From positions 186,001 to 250,000 of the forward strand of contig CAVPMY010000009.1 in the NCBI GenBank assembly GCA_963706685.1: DNA of 64,000 bases. The letters run 5' to 3'. The DNA comes from CADEEN01 sp963706685. GTDB lineage: Bacteria; Pseudomonadota; Gammaproteobacteria; Burkholderiales; Burkholderiaceae_C. The first letter of the stretch is position 1. Each line of letters opens with the position of its first letter. Positions 26,446 to 35,748 of this stretch are shown here, one piece after another. The position numbers and the translations under genes are program-made. The notes beneath the pieces are model-generated. The model made no database searches and was not told the DNA's origin. It saw only the letters and a program-made list of their open reading frames with translations.

Positions 26446-27921
26446 TCAGGCCAGGTGGGCGGCCTTCTTGGCCGCGGTCAGCCGCGCCATCTCGGGCGAC
26501 TTCTTGTAGTGCGCGTCGAGCGGGTAGCAGCCGGAGACGAGGCCGTTGCGCGGCGCCGTGGTGCAGTCGCTGAACGAGCGGCACAGCCGTTTTCTCTGCA
26601 CGGCGCGGCCGGCCAGCACGTCGGCCGGCAGCTCCGGGTAGGCCAGCACCATGCGGCCCAGGCCGACGAAGTCGACCCAGCCTTCGCGCACGACGGCCTG
26701 CGCCACATGGGGCAGGAACTCCTGCAGGTAGGTGTAGCCGCTGCCCATGAAGGCCAGTTGCGGAAACGCGCGCTTGAGATCGCGCACGGTCTGCAGATGC
26801 CGCATCACGCCCAGCAGCGGATCCTCGGGCGGCTTGTAGCCGTCGGACGGCGGGTACATGGCCGGCCGCGTCAGGTGCGGGTTGTAGTACGGGCTGCCGA
26901 GCGTGATGTTGATCAGGCGAATGCCCAGGCCCTGCGCGACTTCGAGAAAAGCCAGGGGTTCGGACAGGTCGGCGCGCTCCGGCGCCGCTTCGTCGGCGCC
27001 GAAGCCGTAGCGGTACGGCAGGCACGATGCGTAGTCGTCGGGCACGCCGGGGCCGAGTTCGTCGGCTTCGGCCTGCGCCGGGTCGGGTTTGAAGGGCACG
27101 AAGTCGAAGGCCGAAACGCGCACGCCGATCTCCAGGCCCGGCGCTTCGGCGCGAATGCCTGCCACCAGTTCGCGCAGGAAGCGCGTGCGGTTGTCGAGCG
27201 AGCCGCCGAACTCGCCCTGGCGCGTCTTCGCCGACAGGAACTCGTGACCGAGGTAGCCGTGGCAATGCTTGAGATCGACGAACTGGTAGCCGCTGTCCCA
27301 GGCCCGCCGCGCGGCGATCACGACGTCGTCGATCAAGGCGCGGATGTCGCCGTCGGTCAGCAGCGGATGGTCGGGCGCGGTGTGGAACTTGCGATCGAGG
27401 ATCGGGTGCCGGTAGAGGATGTGCGGCTCGAAACGCGTGCGGTCGTTGGGCTTGCAGAAGCGACCCGAATGCGTGAGCTGCAACCCAATGACCAGGCCGG
27501 CATCGTCGCCGATCGCCTCGCGGTGTGCGGCCACCAGCGTCTGGCGCAGCGCGGCGATGCTGGCCTGGTTGTCGGCGCTCATCACCAACTGGTTCGGGTT
27601 GGCGCGGCCGTCGTGGCGCACGGCGACAGCCTCGCCGCCCCAGATCAGCTTGGCGCCCGACAGGCCGAAGTGGCGCCAGCGCCGGATCGTGTTGTCGCTG
27701 GCCTTGCCCTCGGGCGTGCCGTCCCAGCCTTCCATCGGCTGGATGGCGAACCGGTTGCCGATGGTTAGCGCGCCGACTTTCAATGACGCGCCGAGCGGCG
27801 AGTCCGGCCCGGCGGCGACGACGTCGTCGCAGGGCATGTCGAGACCGAGGCGTTGCAGGTTGTCGCGGAAACCGTCGGTGGTCTGCAGCGCCTTGATCTT
27901 GGTGATGTCGCCGAACTTCAT
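26446..27921 (-). CDS. NADH:flavin oxidoreductase, old yellow enzyme family
   Basis: 491 residues from ATG 27921 (MKFGDITKIKALQTTDGFRD). A TIM-barrel FMN enzyme: LTIGNRFAIQPMEGWDG at the FMN edge, IGLQLTHSGRFCKP, the active-site DLKHCHGYLGHEFLSAKTR and FGGSLDNRTRFLRELVAGI, and GLGRMVLAYPELP near the end. The C-terminus has three cysteines (C-x6-C-x11-C in KRLCRSFSDC and SGCYPLD) at the place where the 2,4-dienoyl-CoA reductase subgroup binds Fe-S, though spacing is unusual and a further domain is absent. The substrate is probably an unsaturated carbonyl compound processed with the tct cluster. Confidence 0.9.
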   Translation of the reverse strand: MKFGDITKIKALQTTDGFRDNLQRLGLDMPCDDVVAAGPDSPLGASLKVGALTIGNRFAIQPMEGWDGTPEGKASDNTIRRWRHFGLSGAKLIWGGEAVAVRHDGRANPNQLVMSADNQASIAALRQTLVAAHREAIGDDAGLVIGLQLTHSGRFCKPNDRTRFEPHILYRHPILDRKFHTAPDHPLLTDGDIRALIDDVVIAARRAWDSGYQFVDLKHCHGYLGHEFLSAKTRQGEFGGSLDNRTRFLRELVAGIRAEAPGLEIGVRVSAFDFVPFKPDPAQAEADELGPGVPDDYASCLPYRYGFGADEAAPERADLSEPLAFLEVAQGLGIRLINITLGSPYYNPHLTRPAMYPPSDGYKPPEDPLLGVMRHLQTVRDLKRAFPQLAFMGSGYTYLQEFLPHVAQAVVREGWVDFVGLGRMVLAYPELPADVLAGRAVQRKRLCRSFSDCTTAPRNGLVSGCYPLDAHYKKSPEMARLTAAKKAAHLA

Positions 27922-27930
27922 GCGCTTGCC

Positions 27931-28305
27931 CTAGAAGAACTGGTTGGGTTTCTGGAAGATGCCGAGCAGGAGCGCGCCATCGGGCGCCGTTGCAGTATGG
28001 CGGCTGCCCGCCGGGCGCCAGACGAAATTGCCGACGGTGGCGGTGCCTTCGTGATCGACCAGGCTGCCTTCGAGGACCCAGGTCTGCTCGACCTCGACAT
28101 GCATGTGGTCGGTCAGCACCGCGCCCGGCGCCATGCGCGTCAGCACGGTCTGCAGCCCGGTCTGCGGGTCTTCCATCAGCACCTTGACCTCGACACCGGC
28201 AAAGCGCGTGGCTTGCCAGGGCAGCGCGGCGACGTCGATATAGCGAGAAGACTGTGCCGGCAACTTCTCGTGCTGTGCTTGCAAGCCGGGGGTCTGCAGG
28301 GCCAT
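27931..28305 (-). CDS. Single-domain cupin protein
   Basis: 124 residues from ATG 28305 with a strong GGAG ribosome site; an upstream in-frame start is not needed. One small beta-barrel cupin (~50-110): motif 1 VLTDHMHVEVEQTWVLEGSL, with the His-His-Glu metal ligands, and motif 2 PAGSRHTATAPDGALL. It lies between the TctA gene and the flavin oxidoreductase (9 bp). Cupins of this size often bind a metal and act as isomerases or dioxygenases, or sense small molecules; which is unknown here. Confidence 0.88.
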   Translation of the reverse strand: MALQTPGLQAQHEKLPAQSSRYIDVAALPWQATRFAGVEVKVLMEDPQTGLQTVLTRMAPGAVLTDHMHVEVEQTWVLEGSLVDHEGTATVGNFVWRPAGSRHTATAPDGALLLGIFQKPNQFF

Positions 28306-28344
28306 GGCGATCACTCCTCGAATCAACAGACAGTCGATCAACAG

Positions 28345-29850
28345 TCACTGCGCCGGCGCCGGCCGCAACCGCCGCAGCACTGCGCGCACCGGCTCGAAGC
28401 GCAGCACGACGATCAAGGCGATGACGACCCAGATCACGAGCGAGATCGGGCGCGTGAAGAAGGGCGCCAGGCTGCCGTCGGACAGCACCAGGCCGCGGCG
28501 CAGGCTTTTTTCGAGCAGGTCGCCGAGGACGATGCCCAGCACCAGCGGCGCCATCGGGTAGTTGCCTTGGCGCAGGATGAAGCCGAGGATGCCGAAGCCG
28601 AGCATGACCCAGACGTCGAACAGCCGGCCGGCGATGGCGAACGAGCCGACCGTGCACAGCACCAGGATGATCGGCACCATCACCGTCTGCGGCACTTGCA
28701 GCACGCGCACCATCAATTGAGTCAGTGTCAGCCCGTAGACGAGGATGCCCAGGGTGGCGAACAGCATCATGGCGACGACGTCGTAGACGAACTGCGGCGA
28801 CTGCACCATGATCATCGGGCCGGGTTGCACGCCGTGGATGAGCATCGCGGCCATCAGCACCGCGGCCGGCGCCGATCCCGGAATCGCCAGCGTCAGCACC
28901 GGGATGACGGCCCCGGGCACGCAGGCGTTGTCGCCGGTCTCGGCGGCCATCAGGCCTTCGATCGAGCCCTTGCCGAACAGCCCGGGCTCCTTGCTGGCCC
29001 GCTTGGCCGCCGCATAGGACGACCAGGCCGCGATGTCTTCGCCCACGCCCGGCACCACGCCGATGAAGGTGCCGATGCAGCCCGAACGCCCGATGGTTTT
29101 CCAGTGTCGCGTCACGTCGCGGAGCTTGGGAATCACGGAGTCGAAGGGATTGATTTTCACCGGCGCCCGCGGGTTCTTCACCACCGACAGCAACTCGGCG
29201 AAGCCGAACGCGCCGACCAGCGCGGGCACCAGCGCGATGCCCCCCGCCAGATCGCGATTGCCGAAGGTGAAGCGGTCGAACGCGTAGATGGCCTCCTGGC
29301 CGATGCCGGCGACGAACAGGCCGAGGAAGCCGGCCATCCAGCCCTTGAGCGGATCGTCGCCGGTGAGCGTGCCCGAGATGACGACGCCGAACACCGTCAG
29401 CCAGAAGAATTCGTAGGCGCCGAACTTGAGCGCGAGTTCACCGAGCAGCGGCGTGAACAGGGCGAGAAAGAACATGCCGATCAAGGTGCCGAGCACCGAA
29501 CCCGAGGTGGCGATGCCCATGGCGCGGCCGGCGTGTCCCTGGCGTGCGAGCGCGTGGCCGTCGAGGCATGACGCGGCCGACGCCGGCGTGCCGGGGATGT
29601 TGAGCAGGATGGCCGAACGCGAGCCGCCGTAGATCGCGCCAACATAGGTGCAGATGAGCACCAGCAGGGCCTGCCCCGAATCCATCTTCAGCGTCAGCGT
29701 CGTCATCAACGCCAGGCCCATCGTCGCCGTCAGGCCAGGCAAGGCGCCGATGATCAGGCCGATCAGGGTCGAGCCGAAAACGTAGAGCAGGGTTTCGGGG
29801 GTGACGAAACTCCAGATCGAATGGCCGAAGGCGATGAGTCCGCTGAACAT
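28345..29850 (-). CDS. tctA: Tripartite tricarboxylate transporter, large membrane subunit TctA
   Basis: 501 residues from ATG 29850. The large integral membrane subunit of a TTT transporter, with about eleven membrane segments. Family marks: GLIIGALPGLTATMGLALM, YGGSRSAILLNIPGTPASAA (the Pro-rich loop signature), GVVPGVGEDIAAWSSYAAAK and ETGDNACVPGAVIPVLTLAI. It works with TctB and the periplasmic TctC to import a carboxylate using the ion gradient. It is 18 bp after tctB. Confidence 0.94.
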   Translation of the reverse strand: MFSGLIAFGHSIWSFVTPETLLYVFGSTLIGLIIGALPGLTATMGLALMTTLTLKMDSGQALLVLICTYVGAIYGGSRSAILLNIPGTPASAASCLDGHALARQGHAGRAMGIATSGSVLGTLIGMFFLALFTPLLGELALKFGAYEFFWLTVFGVVISGTLTGDDPLKGWMAGFLGLFVAGIGQEAIYAFDRFTFGNRDLAGGIALVPALVGAFGFAELLSVVKNPRAPVKINPFDSVIPKLRDVTRHWKTIGRSGCIGTFIGVVPGVGEDIAAWSSYAAAKRASKEPGLFGKGSIEGLMAAETGDNACVPGAVIPVLTLAIPGSAPAAVLMAAMLIHGVQPGPMIMVQSPQFVYDVVAMMLFATLGILVYGLTLTQLMVRVLQVPQTVMVPIILVLCTVGSFAIAGRLFDVWVMLGFGILGFILRQGNYPMAPLVLGIVLGDLLEKSLRRGLVLSDGSLAPFFTRPISLVIWVVIALIVVLRFEPVRAVLRRLRPAPAQ

Positions 29851-29868
29851 GACCGGGGGTTCAGACTC

Positions 29869-30393
29869 TCAGGGCAAGCGCACGAGAAAGACTTCCTGGA
29901 AGACGTAGCTGACGAGGAACGCGGTGCCGGCGCCGACGGCAACGGCCAACGCAATTCCCTTCAGCGTCTGGCCCGCTTCGACGCGCCGCTTCCAATCGAA
30001 AGCCAGCACGAACAGGGTCACGAAGACGAAGGTCGCGAGCCAGAAAGGAATGCCGCCATTACCGACCAGGCCGACCGAGTAGCCGAGGCCGAGGACCAGC
30101 AGTGCGCCGACGCGCAGAAAGACGGCGCGCGACGCGCGCGAGGGCAGCCACCGCACGGCGCCGAGTCGGTGGCCACCGGCCCGCGACGCACGCAGCGCCA
30201 GCAGCAAGCCGAACACCAGAATCACCGCACCGAGCACACCCGGCACGAGGCCGGGCGCGGTGTACAGCGTGGCCCCCTGGCCCTCCAGCCGGTCCATGCG
30301 CCAGGCCGCGATCACCACCGCCAAGCCGAAAGCGACCCACAGCCACGCGGCGATGAAATCGGCCTGCGGCGAGACCGTCTTGTCAGTGCTCAT
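29869..30393 (-). CDS. tctB: Tripartite tricarboxylate transporter, small membrane subunit TctB
   Basis: 174 residues from ATG 30393 (MSTDKTVSPQADFIAAWLWV); an in-frame GTG two codons earlier is possible. Four hydrophobic segments, including LVPGVLGAVILVFGLLLALR and WLATFVFVTLFVLAFDW, match the poorly conserved small TctB subunit. It lies directly between tctC and tctA in the canonical CBA order on this strand. Confidence 0.9.
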   Translation of the reverse strand: MSTDKTVSPQADFIAAWLWVAFGLAVVIAAWRMDRLEGQGATLYTAPGLVPGVLGAVILVFGLLLALRASRAGGHRLGAVRWLPSRASRAVFLRVGALLVLGLGYSVGLVGNGGIPFWLATFVFVTLFVLAFDWKRRVEAGQTLKGIALAVAVGAGTAFLVSYVFQEVFLVRLP

Positions 30394-30463
30394 GGGCACA
30401 CCCGTCTGCGCGCACCAACGTCGCGGCGCTTACGCCAACGCCGCCGCTCTGGCCCACCCGCCG

Positions 30464-31477
30464 TCAGGGCTTGGCAATGCCGATGGTTTCGGGCGAAATC
30501 TTGGCCTGGCCGGAATTGAATTTCTGCCAGGCCGCATCGGCCACCGCCGGCATCGCAATCTTCTGCGCGTCGGCACCGGTCGTCACCACCATCAGCGCGC
30601 CACGGCTGGTGGCGTACTTCTTGATGACTTCCGACTTGGCGATCTTGTCCATCCAGATCGCATCCAGTGTCGCGGTCACCTCCGCCGGCACGCCCTTGGG
30701 CACGAAGATGCCGAAGTAGCTGACCGGCACCTTGAAGCCCGGCACGACGTCGGACAACGGCGCAATCACGCCAAAGCCTTCGATCTCGATCGGCTTGTCG
30801 CCGACGACTGCGAGCGGACGCAGGCGCTTGCCGCGGATCATTTCCGACTGCTCGGAAGACAACTGCGTCGTCACTTCCGTCTCGCCTGCGACGGTGGCGA
30901 TCACCGCCGGATTGCCGCCGTCGTAGGTGACATGCTTGTACTTGATGCCGGTGGCCGCGGCGATCTGCTCGATTGCGGTGTGGCCGCTCGAATTGACGCC
31001 GGCGGTGGCCACCGAAACGGCGCCCGGCTTGGCCTTCATCGCTTCGAGCAGGGACTTCATGTCCTTATAGGGCGAGTCGACCGGCACGCTGACGACCGTG
31101 GGCAGCGCCAGGTGGAGATAGAGATGCCAGTCCTGCACCGTGGTGTCGACCATGCCGAGGATCTTGTAGGAGCCGAGATCCTTGGGGGCGCCCGACGTCC
31201 ACGTGTAGCCGTCCTTGGGCGCTTCGAGGGCGTTCTTGGTGCCGATGGAGCCCGACGCCCCGGGTTGATTCAAGACCACGATCTTCTGCCCCAGCGCCGC
31301 TTCGAGGTCGCCCGCGGTGATGCGGATCATCTGGTCGGTGGCGCCACCGGCCGCCCAGGGCACGATGACATTGATCGGCTTGCTGGGCTTCCACTGCGCG
31401 TACGCCGTGGAAGTCAGCGTCAGTGCGGCAACACCGATGACGGCGGCCGCAAGCTTCAACGTGCGATTCGATTTCAC
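30464..31477 (-). CDS. tctC: Tripartite tricarboxylate transporter substrate-binding protein TctC (Bug family)
   Basis: 337 residues from GTG 31477, chosen because AGGAG lies 10-14 bp upstream and the protein then starts with a signal peptide (KLAAAVIGVAALTLTSTAYA). The mature start WKPSKPINVIVPWAAGGATD is the Bug/TctC signature, then IVVLNQPGASGSIGTKNALE and the carboxylate-contacting beta-turn region. Bug proteins bind dicarboxylates, tricarboxylates or aromatic acids; the ligand here is not predictable. The gene starts a tctCBA-cupin-oxidoreductase transcript and is divergent from the Gfo/Idh gene with a 160-bp shared control region. Confidence 0.93.
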   Translation of the reverse strand: MKSNRTLKLAAAVIGVAALTLTSTAYAQWKPSKPINVIVPWAAGGATDQMIRITAGDLEAALGQKIVVLNQPGASGSIGTKNALEAPKDGYTWTSGAPKDLGSYKILGMVDTTVQDWHLYLHLALPTVVSVPVDSPYKDMKSLLEAMKAKPGAVSVATAGVNSSGHTAIEQIAAATGIKYKHVTYDGGNPAVIATVAGETEVTTQLSSEQSEMIRGKRLRPLAVVGDKPIEIEGFGVIAPLSDVVPGFKVPVSYFGIFVPKGVPAEVTATLDAIWMDKIAKSEVIKKYATSRGALMVVTTGADAQKIAMPAVADAAWQKFNSGQAKISPETIGIAKP

Positions 31478-31637
31478 TGTTCTGGTCTCCTCGGCAGGTC
31501 GCCCGCGGTGGTGCGGCAATGTCAGACTCGTCGAGCGTCGAGGGTGACATAGCCCGCTGCGGCAGTGCCTTCGGGCAAACCCGTGACTGCGACGCGCACT
31601 TGCACCATGATCGCGCACGCCACCCAGGAGCCCACTG

Positions 31638-32672
31638 ATGAGCACCGACGCCAAGCCGCGACTGCGCTTTGCAGCCATCGGCCTCAACCACAGCCACATC
31701 TACGGCCAGACCCGCGCCATGCTGGACGCGGGCGCCGAGCTGATTTCCTTCCATGCCGAAGAAGATGCACTGGCCGCGGACTACGCGCGCGTCTTTGCGC
31801 AGGCGCGTCGCGTCCAGGACCAGCGCGCCATCCTCGACGACCCGACCATCGCGTTGGTGGTCAGCGCCACGGTGCCCGACGTGCGCGCCGCCACGGCGAT
31901 CGAGATCATGCGCCACGGCAAGGACGTGATGGTCGACAAGCCCGGCGTCATCACACTCGACGAACTGGCCGCGGTCCGCGCCGTGCAGCGCGAGACGGGC
32001 CGCATCTTCTCGGTCTGCTTTTCCGAGCGTTTCGAGAACCGCGCCACCGAGAAGGCCAGCCAGTTGGTGGCGGCAGGGGCCATTGGCAGGGTCGTGCAGA
32101 CGGTCGGCCTGGGGCCGCATTCGCTGCGCAACAATCCGCGCCCCGACTGGTTCTTTCAGCGCAAGCGCTACGGCGGCATCCTGTGCGACATCGCCGCCCA
32201 CCAGTGCGATCAGTTCCTGCATTTCACCGGCTCGACGCGCGCTGACGTGGTGGCGTCGCACATCGGCAATCTCGGCAACCCCGAGACGCCGGAGCTGGAA
32301 GACTTCGGCGAAGTCTTGTTGCGCGGCAACGGCGGCAGCGGCTACATCCGCGTCGACTGGTTCACGCCGAAGGGCCTCGGCGTCTGGGGCGATGGCCGCC
32401 TGACCATCCTGGGCACCGACGGCTACATCGAACTGCGCAAGTACGTCGACATCGGCGGACGCCCGGGCGGCGATCACCTTTTCCTGGTCGACGGCACCGG
32501 CATTCGTCACATCGACTGCCAGTCCGAAGCCCTGCCCTACGGCGCGCGACTGATTCACGACGTCGTTGATCGCACCGAAACCGCGATGTCGCAACAGCAC
32601 TGCTTCCTGGCCACCGAGCTGGCATTGAAGGCGGAAGCGATGGCGGTGCGCATCGACGGCCAGCGCACATGA
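31638..32672 (+). CDS. Gfo/Idh/MocA family oxidoreductase
   Basis: 344 residues from ATG 31638 with CAGGAG ~10 bp upstream. N-terminal Rossmann domain (LRFAAIGLNHSHIYGQTRAM; glycine motif partly replaced by GLNHSH), then DKPGVITLDELAAVRAVQRE with the conserved EKP-like VDKPG lysine, and the C-terminal alpha/beta domain with YGGILCDIAAHQCDQFLHF, the GGxxxDxxxH catalytic block. The family oxidises or reduces sugars, inositols and related compounds with NAD(P). Its divergence from tctC suggests it handles the imported compound. Confidence 0.9.
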   Translation: MSTDAKPRLRFAAIGLNHSHIYGQTRAMLDAGAELISFHAEEDALAADYARVFAQARRVQDQRAILDDPTIALVVSATVPDVRAATAIEIMRHGKDVMVDKPGVITLDELAAVRAVQRETGRIFSVCFSERFENRATEKASQLVAAGAIGRVVQTVGLGPHSLRNNPRPDWFFQRKRYGGILCDIAAHQCDQFLHFTGSTRADVVASHIGNLGNPETPELEDFGEVLLRGNGGSGYIRVDWFTPKGLGVWGDGRLTILGTDGYIELRKYVDIGGRPGGDHLFLVDGTGIRHIDCQSEALPYGARLIHDVVDRTETAMSQQHCFLATELALKAEAMAVRIDGQRT

Positions 32673-32726
32673 AATCAGTCGCCCGGCCGGCGGGCCATCG
32701 CCTTCATGTCGGATGCCGCGCGCACC

Positions 32727-34089
32727 TCACCGCTTCGTCTTCAACCCCAACACCCTTTCCGCCACGCAACGCCCCTGCGCCTGCCCGCCGACCACCGCGC
32801 TGCGGTAGTGGATGCCGGCATACAGCCGCGACAGTGCCGCCTCCTCGGCCGCTGCAGCGAAACTCGTGAACGTGCGCGGCCCCCAGCCGCGGTCGTTGTG
32901 CGCGTTGTCGGTGAACGTGGTCTGCGCACCGAACAGCTGGGACAGCACGCCCGCGGCCGCCGCCGACTGCACTGAGTGCGCCGACGGGAACTCCGGAAAC
33001 GGCGGTGTGTTCATCAGCTGCGGCGACCAGTTGCTGTCGATGAACAGCTGCACATAGGTCACCGGGCGCAGCAGGTTGACCTGGTACTTGGTGCGCCAGG
33101 CGGCGATGAAGGCATCGTTCATCGCCAACGTCAGGCGCGCATAGGCTTCGGCGGCGTCGGCCAGCGTGGCCTGGCGCGCCTTCAACACGTCGCCGGCAAT
33201 GTGCACCCAGTGCCCCGCCGGCGTCGGCGTCTTGCCCGGGTCGTCGGCCCAGTAGAGCGCGAACTGACGCTGCTCCTGCGTGGCTGCGTTGGCGATGCGC
33301 CAGACCTCCTCGGCCTCCTTGTGGAAGGGCGATCCGGTGGTTTCGGCGTACGGCGGCGGCGCGGGCGCGGGGCAGGACTCAGCGCTCGCGGCCTTCGTGT
33401 CCTTCACACTCAACACGAACGGGCGGTTGCCGCCCCACCACGGCAGCAATGCGGGCGCGAAGTCCGGCGGCGTGGCGCTCCACTGGCCCGGGCCGCTCGG
33501 CGGCACGTAGTTGGGCTGCGAGCGGCGCAGCGGCCCCCAGGCTTCGTGGCCGCCGTCGGTGCGCGCCCAGGTCATCAGCGCCATCGCCATCAGCTTGCCG
33601 AAGCTCTGCGAGCGCTGCGTGATCTCGGCCGTGACGCTGGCAGGGTCGAACGCCTGCGCATATTTCAGCGGCAGGTTGCGCTCCAGCAGGTCGATGCGCG
33701 TCTTGTTCTCCGCGCTCGCCGTCGGGAACATCATGCGCGTCATCGCCGCCATCGCGGCGTTGGCCACGGTGGGCCAGTGCAGCACTTCGTCGGGCTGCGC
33801 CCAGGGCAGCGAGTCGAGCTCGTTCAACTGGCCGGCCAGGCTGCGATGCGCCGGCATGCCCGGCACCACCGATTCGTACAGCGCCAGCCCGAGGTAGCCG
33901 AGCGCGCGCGCGGCCACCGGCGGGCTGAAGCCCGGCGTCTGCTGCACCAGCTGCAGGTCGAGCTGGAACCAGTCGATGGCGACGTTGGCGCTGTAGCTGC
34001 GCGGCGTCCTTTGCAGCGGGCTGTTGCGCGCGCGGCCCGAGCGCGGCGCAGGCGAGCAGCGCGAGGACGAGCAGGCGCAACATCGCCAT
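32727..34089 (-). CDS. Vanadium-dependent haloperoxidase family protein (frameshift near 34013)
   Basis: A signal peptide (MAMLRLLVLALLACAALGPR) starts at ATG 34089, one base overlapping the upstream stop (TGATG). About 25 codons later the frame shifts by one inserted base, and reading continues RSYSANVAIDWFQLDLQLVQ and AARALGYLGLALYESVVPG; corrected length 453. The PAP2/haloperoxidase vanadate pocket is complete: Lys and Arg in TKYQVNLLRPVTYVQ, Ser and His in FPEFPSAHSVQSAAA, and Arg and His in SRLYAGIHYRSAV. The exported enzyme may oxidise halides with peroxide or act as a phosphatase of the same fold; the vanadate residues favour the former. Confidence 0.87.
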
Positions 34090-35741
34090 CACGGCGCCTT
34101 CCACGCACTCACCCCGGCCTCGCGATCGACGTTGTAGAACGCGTCGGCCGCCACGTTGTGCCACGCGCTCCAGTCGCCATGCGGCCACTGCACGCGCAGC
34201 TTGACGGCGGTCGCGTCGCCGAGGCCGAAGTGCATCCACCCCAGGTGGCCGCTGGCATGGCCGCCGCCGACGGTGAGTTCCTGGCGGACGACGCGGCTCG
34301 TTTCCGCGCCGCCGATGTCGACTTCGACCCAGGCGCCGATGGCGTCGCGGTTGCCGCCGCTCTGGCGCAGTCGCAGTTGCAGCCAGTGGCCCATCGGCTT
34401 GGGCTGCGCGGCGCTGCCGGCGCCGACGTTGCGCCACAGTTGCGCCTTGTCCCAGCGGTTGACGACGAGCATGTCGAGCAGGCCGTCGCCGTTCAAATCT
34501 GCGAGCATGCCGCCGCGGCCGCGCCGGAAGCTGGCGATGCCGGCGGCCTGGCCGGCTTCGGCAAACGTGCCGTCGGCGCGCTGCAGCAGCAGGTTGTTCG
34601 GGTCTTGCGCGGCAAAGTCGGGCATCGCCGAAATATTGCCCTTGACGATGAACAGGTCCGCGAGACCGTCGTGGTTGACGTCGGCGAACTGCGCATGCCA
34701 CGCGGTCGAAGGGTGCACGTCGCCGCCGATGTAGGGGCGGTGCGCGGTGACGCCGCGTTTGAAGGCGATGTCGCGGTAGCTCGGCTGCAGAACCTTAGAG
34801 CCGGGCGAGCCCGGCGGCCCGGCTTCGAGTTGCTGCAGCTTGTTGTCGGACATGCTGGTCAGGAAGACCTCGGGGTAGCCGTCGCCGTCGAGGTCGTGGC
34901 TGGCGATGCCCATGCCCCAGATCTGCAGCGGCTTCCAGCCCTGCTCCGCGGTGAACAGCACCGGCGCGGCGCCGGGCGCGAGCTGCCACAACTGTTCGTG
35001 ACCACCCTTGTAGTACTCACGGTCGTTGCTGACGCGCAGCGACGGCTGGCCGCTGCGATTCCAGTCGGAGAACAGCATCGACAGCGCGCAATGGCCGGGC
35101 GTCAGCGGAATCACCGGCGCATACGCGCCGCCCGCGGCCGTGGCCGGGCGCCACAGGCCCGCGGGCGTGCAACTGCCCCAGGGAAACTCGGGCTTGGCGC
35201 GATCGACATACGTGCCGATGGCCAGCGTCGGCCACGCTTGTCCGCGCTCCCACGTGGTGGAGAACGCGCTGTGCCAGGCGTTGCTGCTGGCGAACTTCCA
35301 CCGGTCGTTGGCACGCTCGAAGCGGCAGTTGCCGAGGCCGCGAAAGATCTGCACTTCGCCGACGCGCAGCACGACGAGATCGGTATTGCCGTCGCCGTCG
35401 ATGTCGAGCGGGTAGGCGCCGATGGCATTCGTCAGCTCGAGGCCCGAGCGCTCTTCGGCCAGCTTGAGGGCACCGCCGCGCGCGCTCTTGTTGCGGTAGA
35501 GCTTGGCCTTGTTGACGCCGGCCGTGACGTAGACCTCCGGCAGGCCGTCACCGTCGCAGTCGAAGGTGGCCACGCCGCCGCCGACGAGGTACTCGGCGTC
35601 GCCGTCGAAGCGGCTGTTGAAGCCGGCGCTGTCGGTCTCCTCGACAAAACGCGGCAGCGGCGGCAGCGGCGCTTCGGTCTGCGCCGCGGCGTGGCAGGCG
35701 GCGGCGCCGAGCGCCGCGACCATCAGGCGCCGCGCGCTCAT
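34089..35741 (-). CDS. Secreted FG-GAP / CRTAC1-like (ASPIC-UnbV) repeat protein
   Basis: 550 residues from ATG 35741, chosen for the signal peptide MSARRLMVAALGAAACHAAA. A beta-propeller built from FG-GAP/VCBS repeats with calcium loops: FDCDGDGLPEVYV, LDIDGDGNTDLVVL, HDLDGDGYPEVFLT, ADVNHDGLADLFIV and ADLNGDGLLDMLVV. The C-terminal ~90 residues (GAWVEVDIGG, RQELTVGGGHASGHLGWMHF) match the ASPIC/UnbV domain of CRTAC1-like proteins. It begins 7 bp after the ATPase gene and its stop overlaps the haloperoxidase start. A secreted binding or scaffold partner of the haloperoxidase is the likely role (inference). Confidence 0.9.
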   Translation of the reverse strand: MSARRLMVAALGAAACHAAAQTEAPLPPLPRFVEETDSAGFNSRFDGDAEYLVGGGVATFDCDGDGLPEVYVTAGVNKAKLYRNKSARGGALKLAEERSGLELTNAIGAYPLDIDGDGNTDLVVLRVGEVQIFRGLGNCRFERANDRWKFASSNAWHSAFSTTWERGQAWPTLAIGTYVDRAKPEFPWGSCTPAGLWRPATAAGGAYAPVIPLTPGHCALSMLFSDWNRSGQPSLRVSNDREYYKGGHEQLWQLAPGAAPVLFTAEQGWKPLQIWGMGIASHDLDGDGYPEVFLTSMSDNKLQQLEAGPPGSPGSKVLQPSYRDIAFKRGVTAHRPYIGGDVHPSTAWHAQFADVNHDGLADLFIVKGNISAMPDFAAQDPNNLLLQRADGTFAEAGQAAGIASFRRGRGGMLADLNGDGLLDMLVVNRWDKAQLWRNVGAGSAAQPKPMGHWLQLRLRQSGGNRDAIGAWVEVDIGGAETSRVVRQELTVGGGHASGHLGWMHFGLGDATAVKLRVQWPHGDWSAWHNVAADAFYNVDREAGVSAWKAP

Positions 35742-35748
35742 GCGAACC

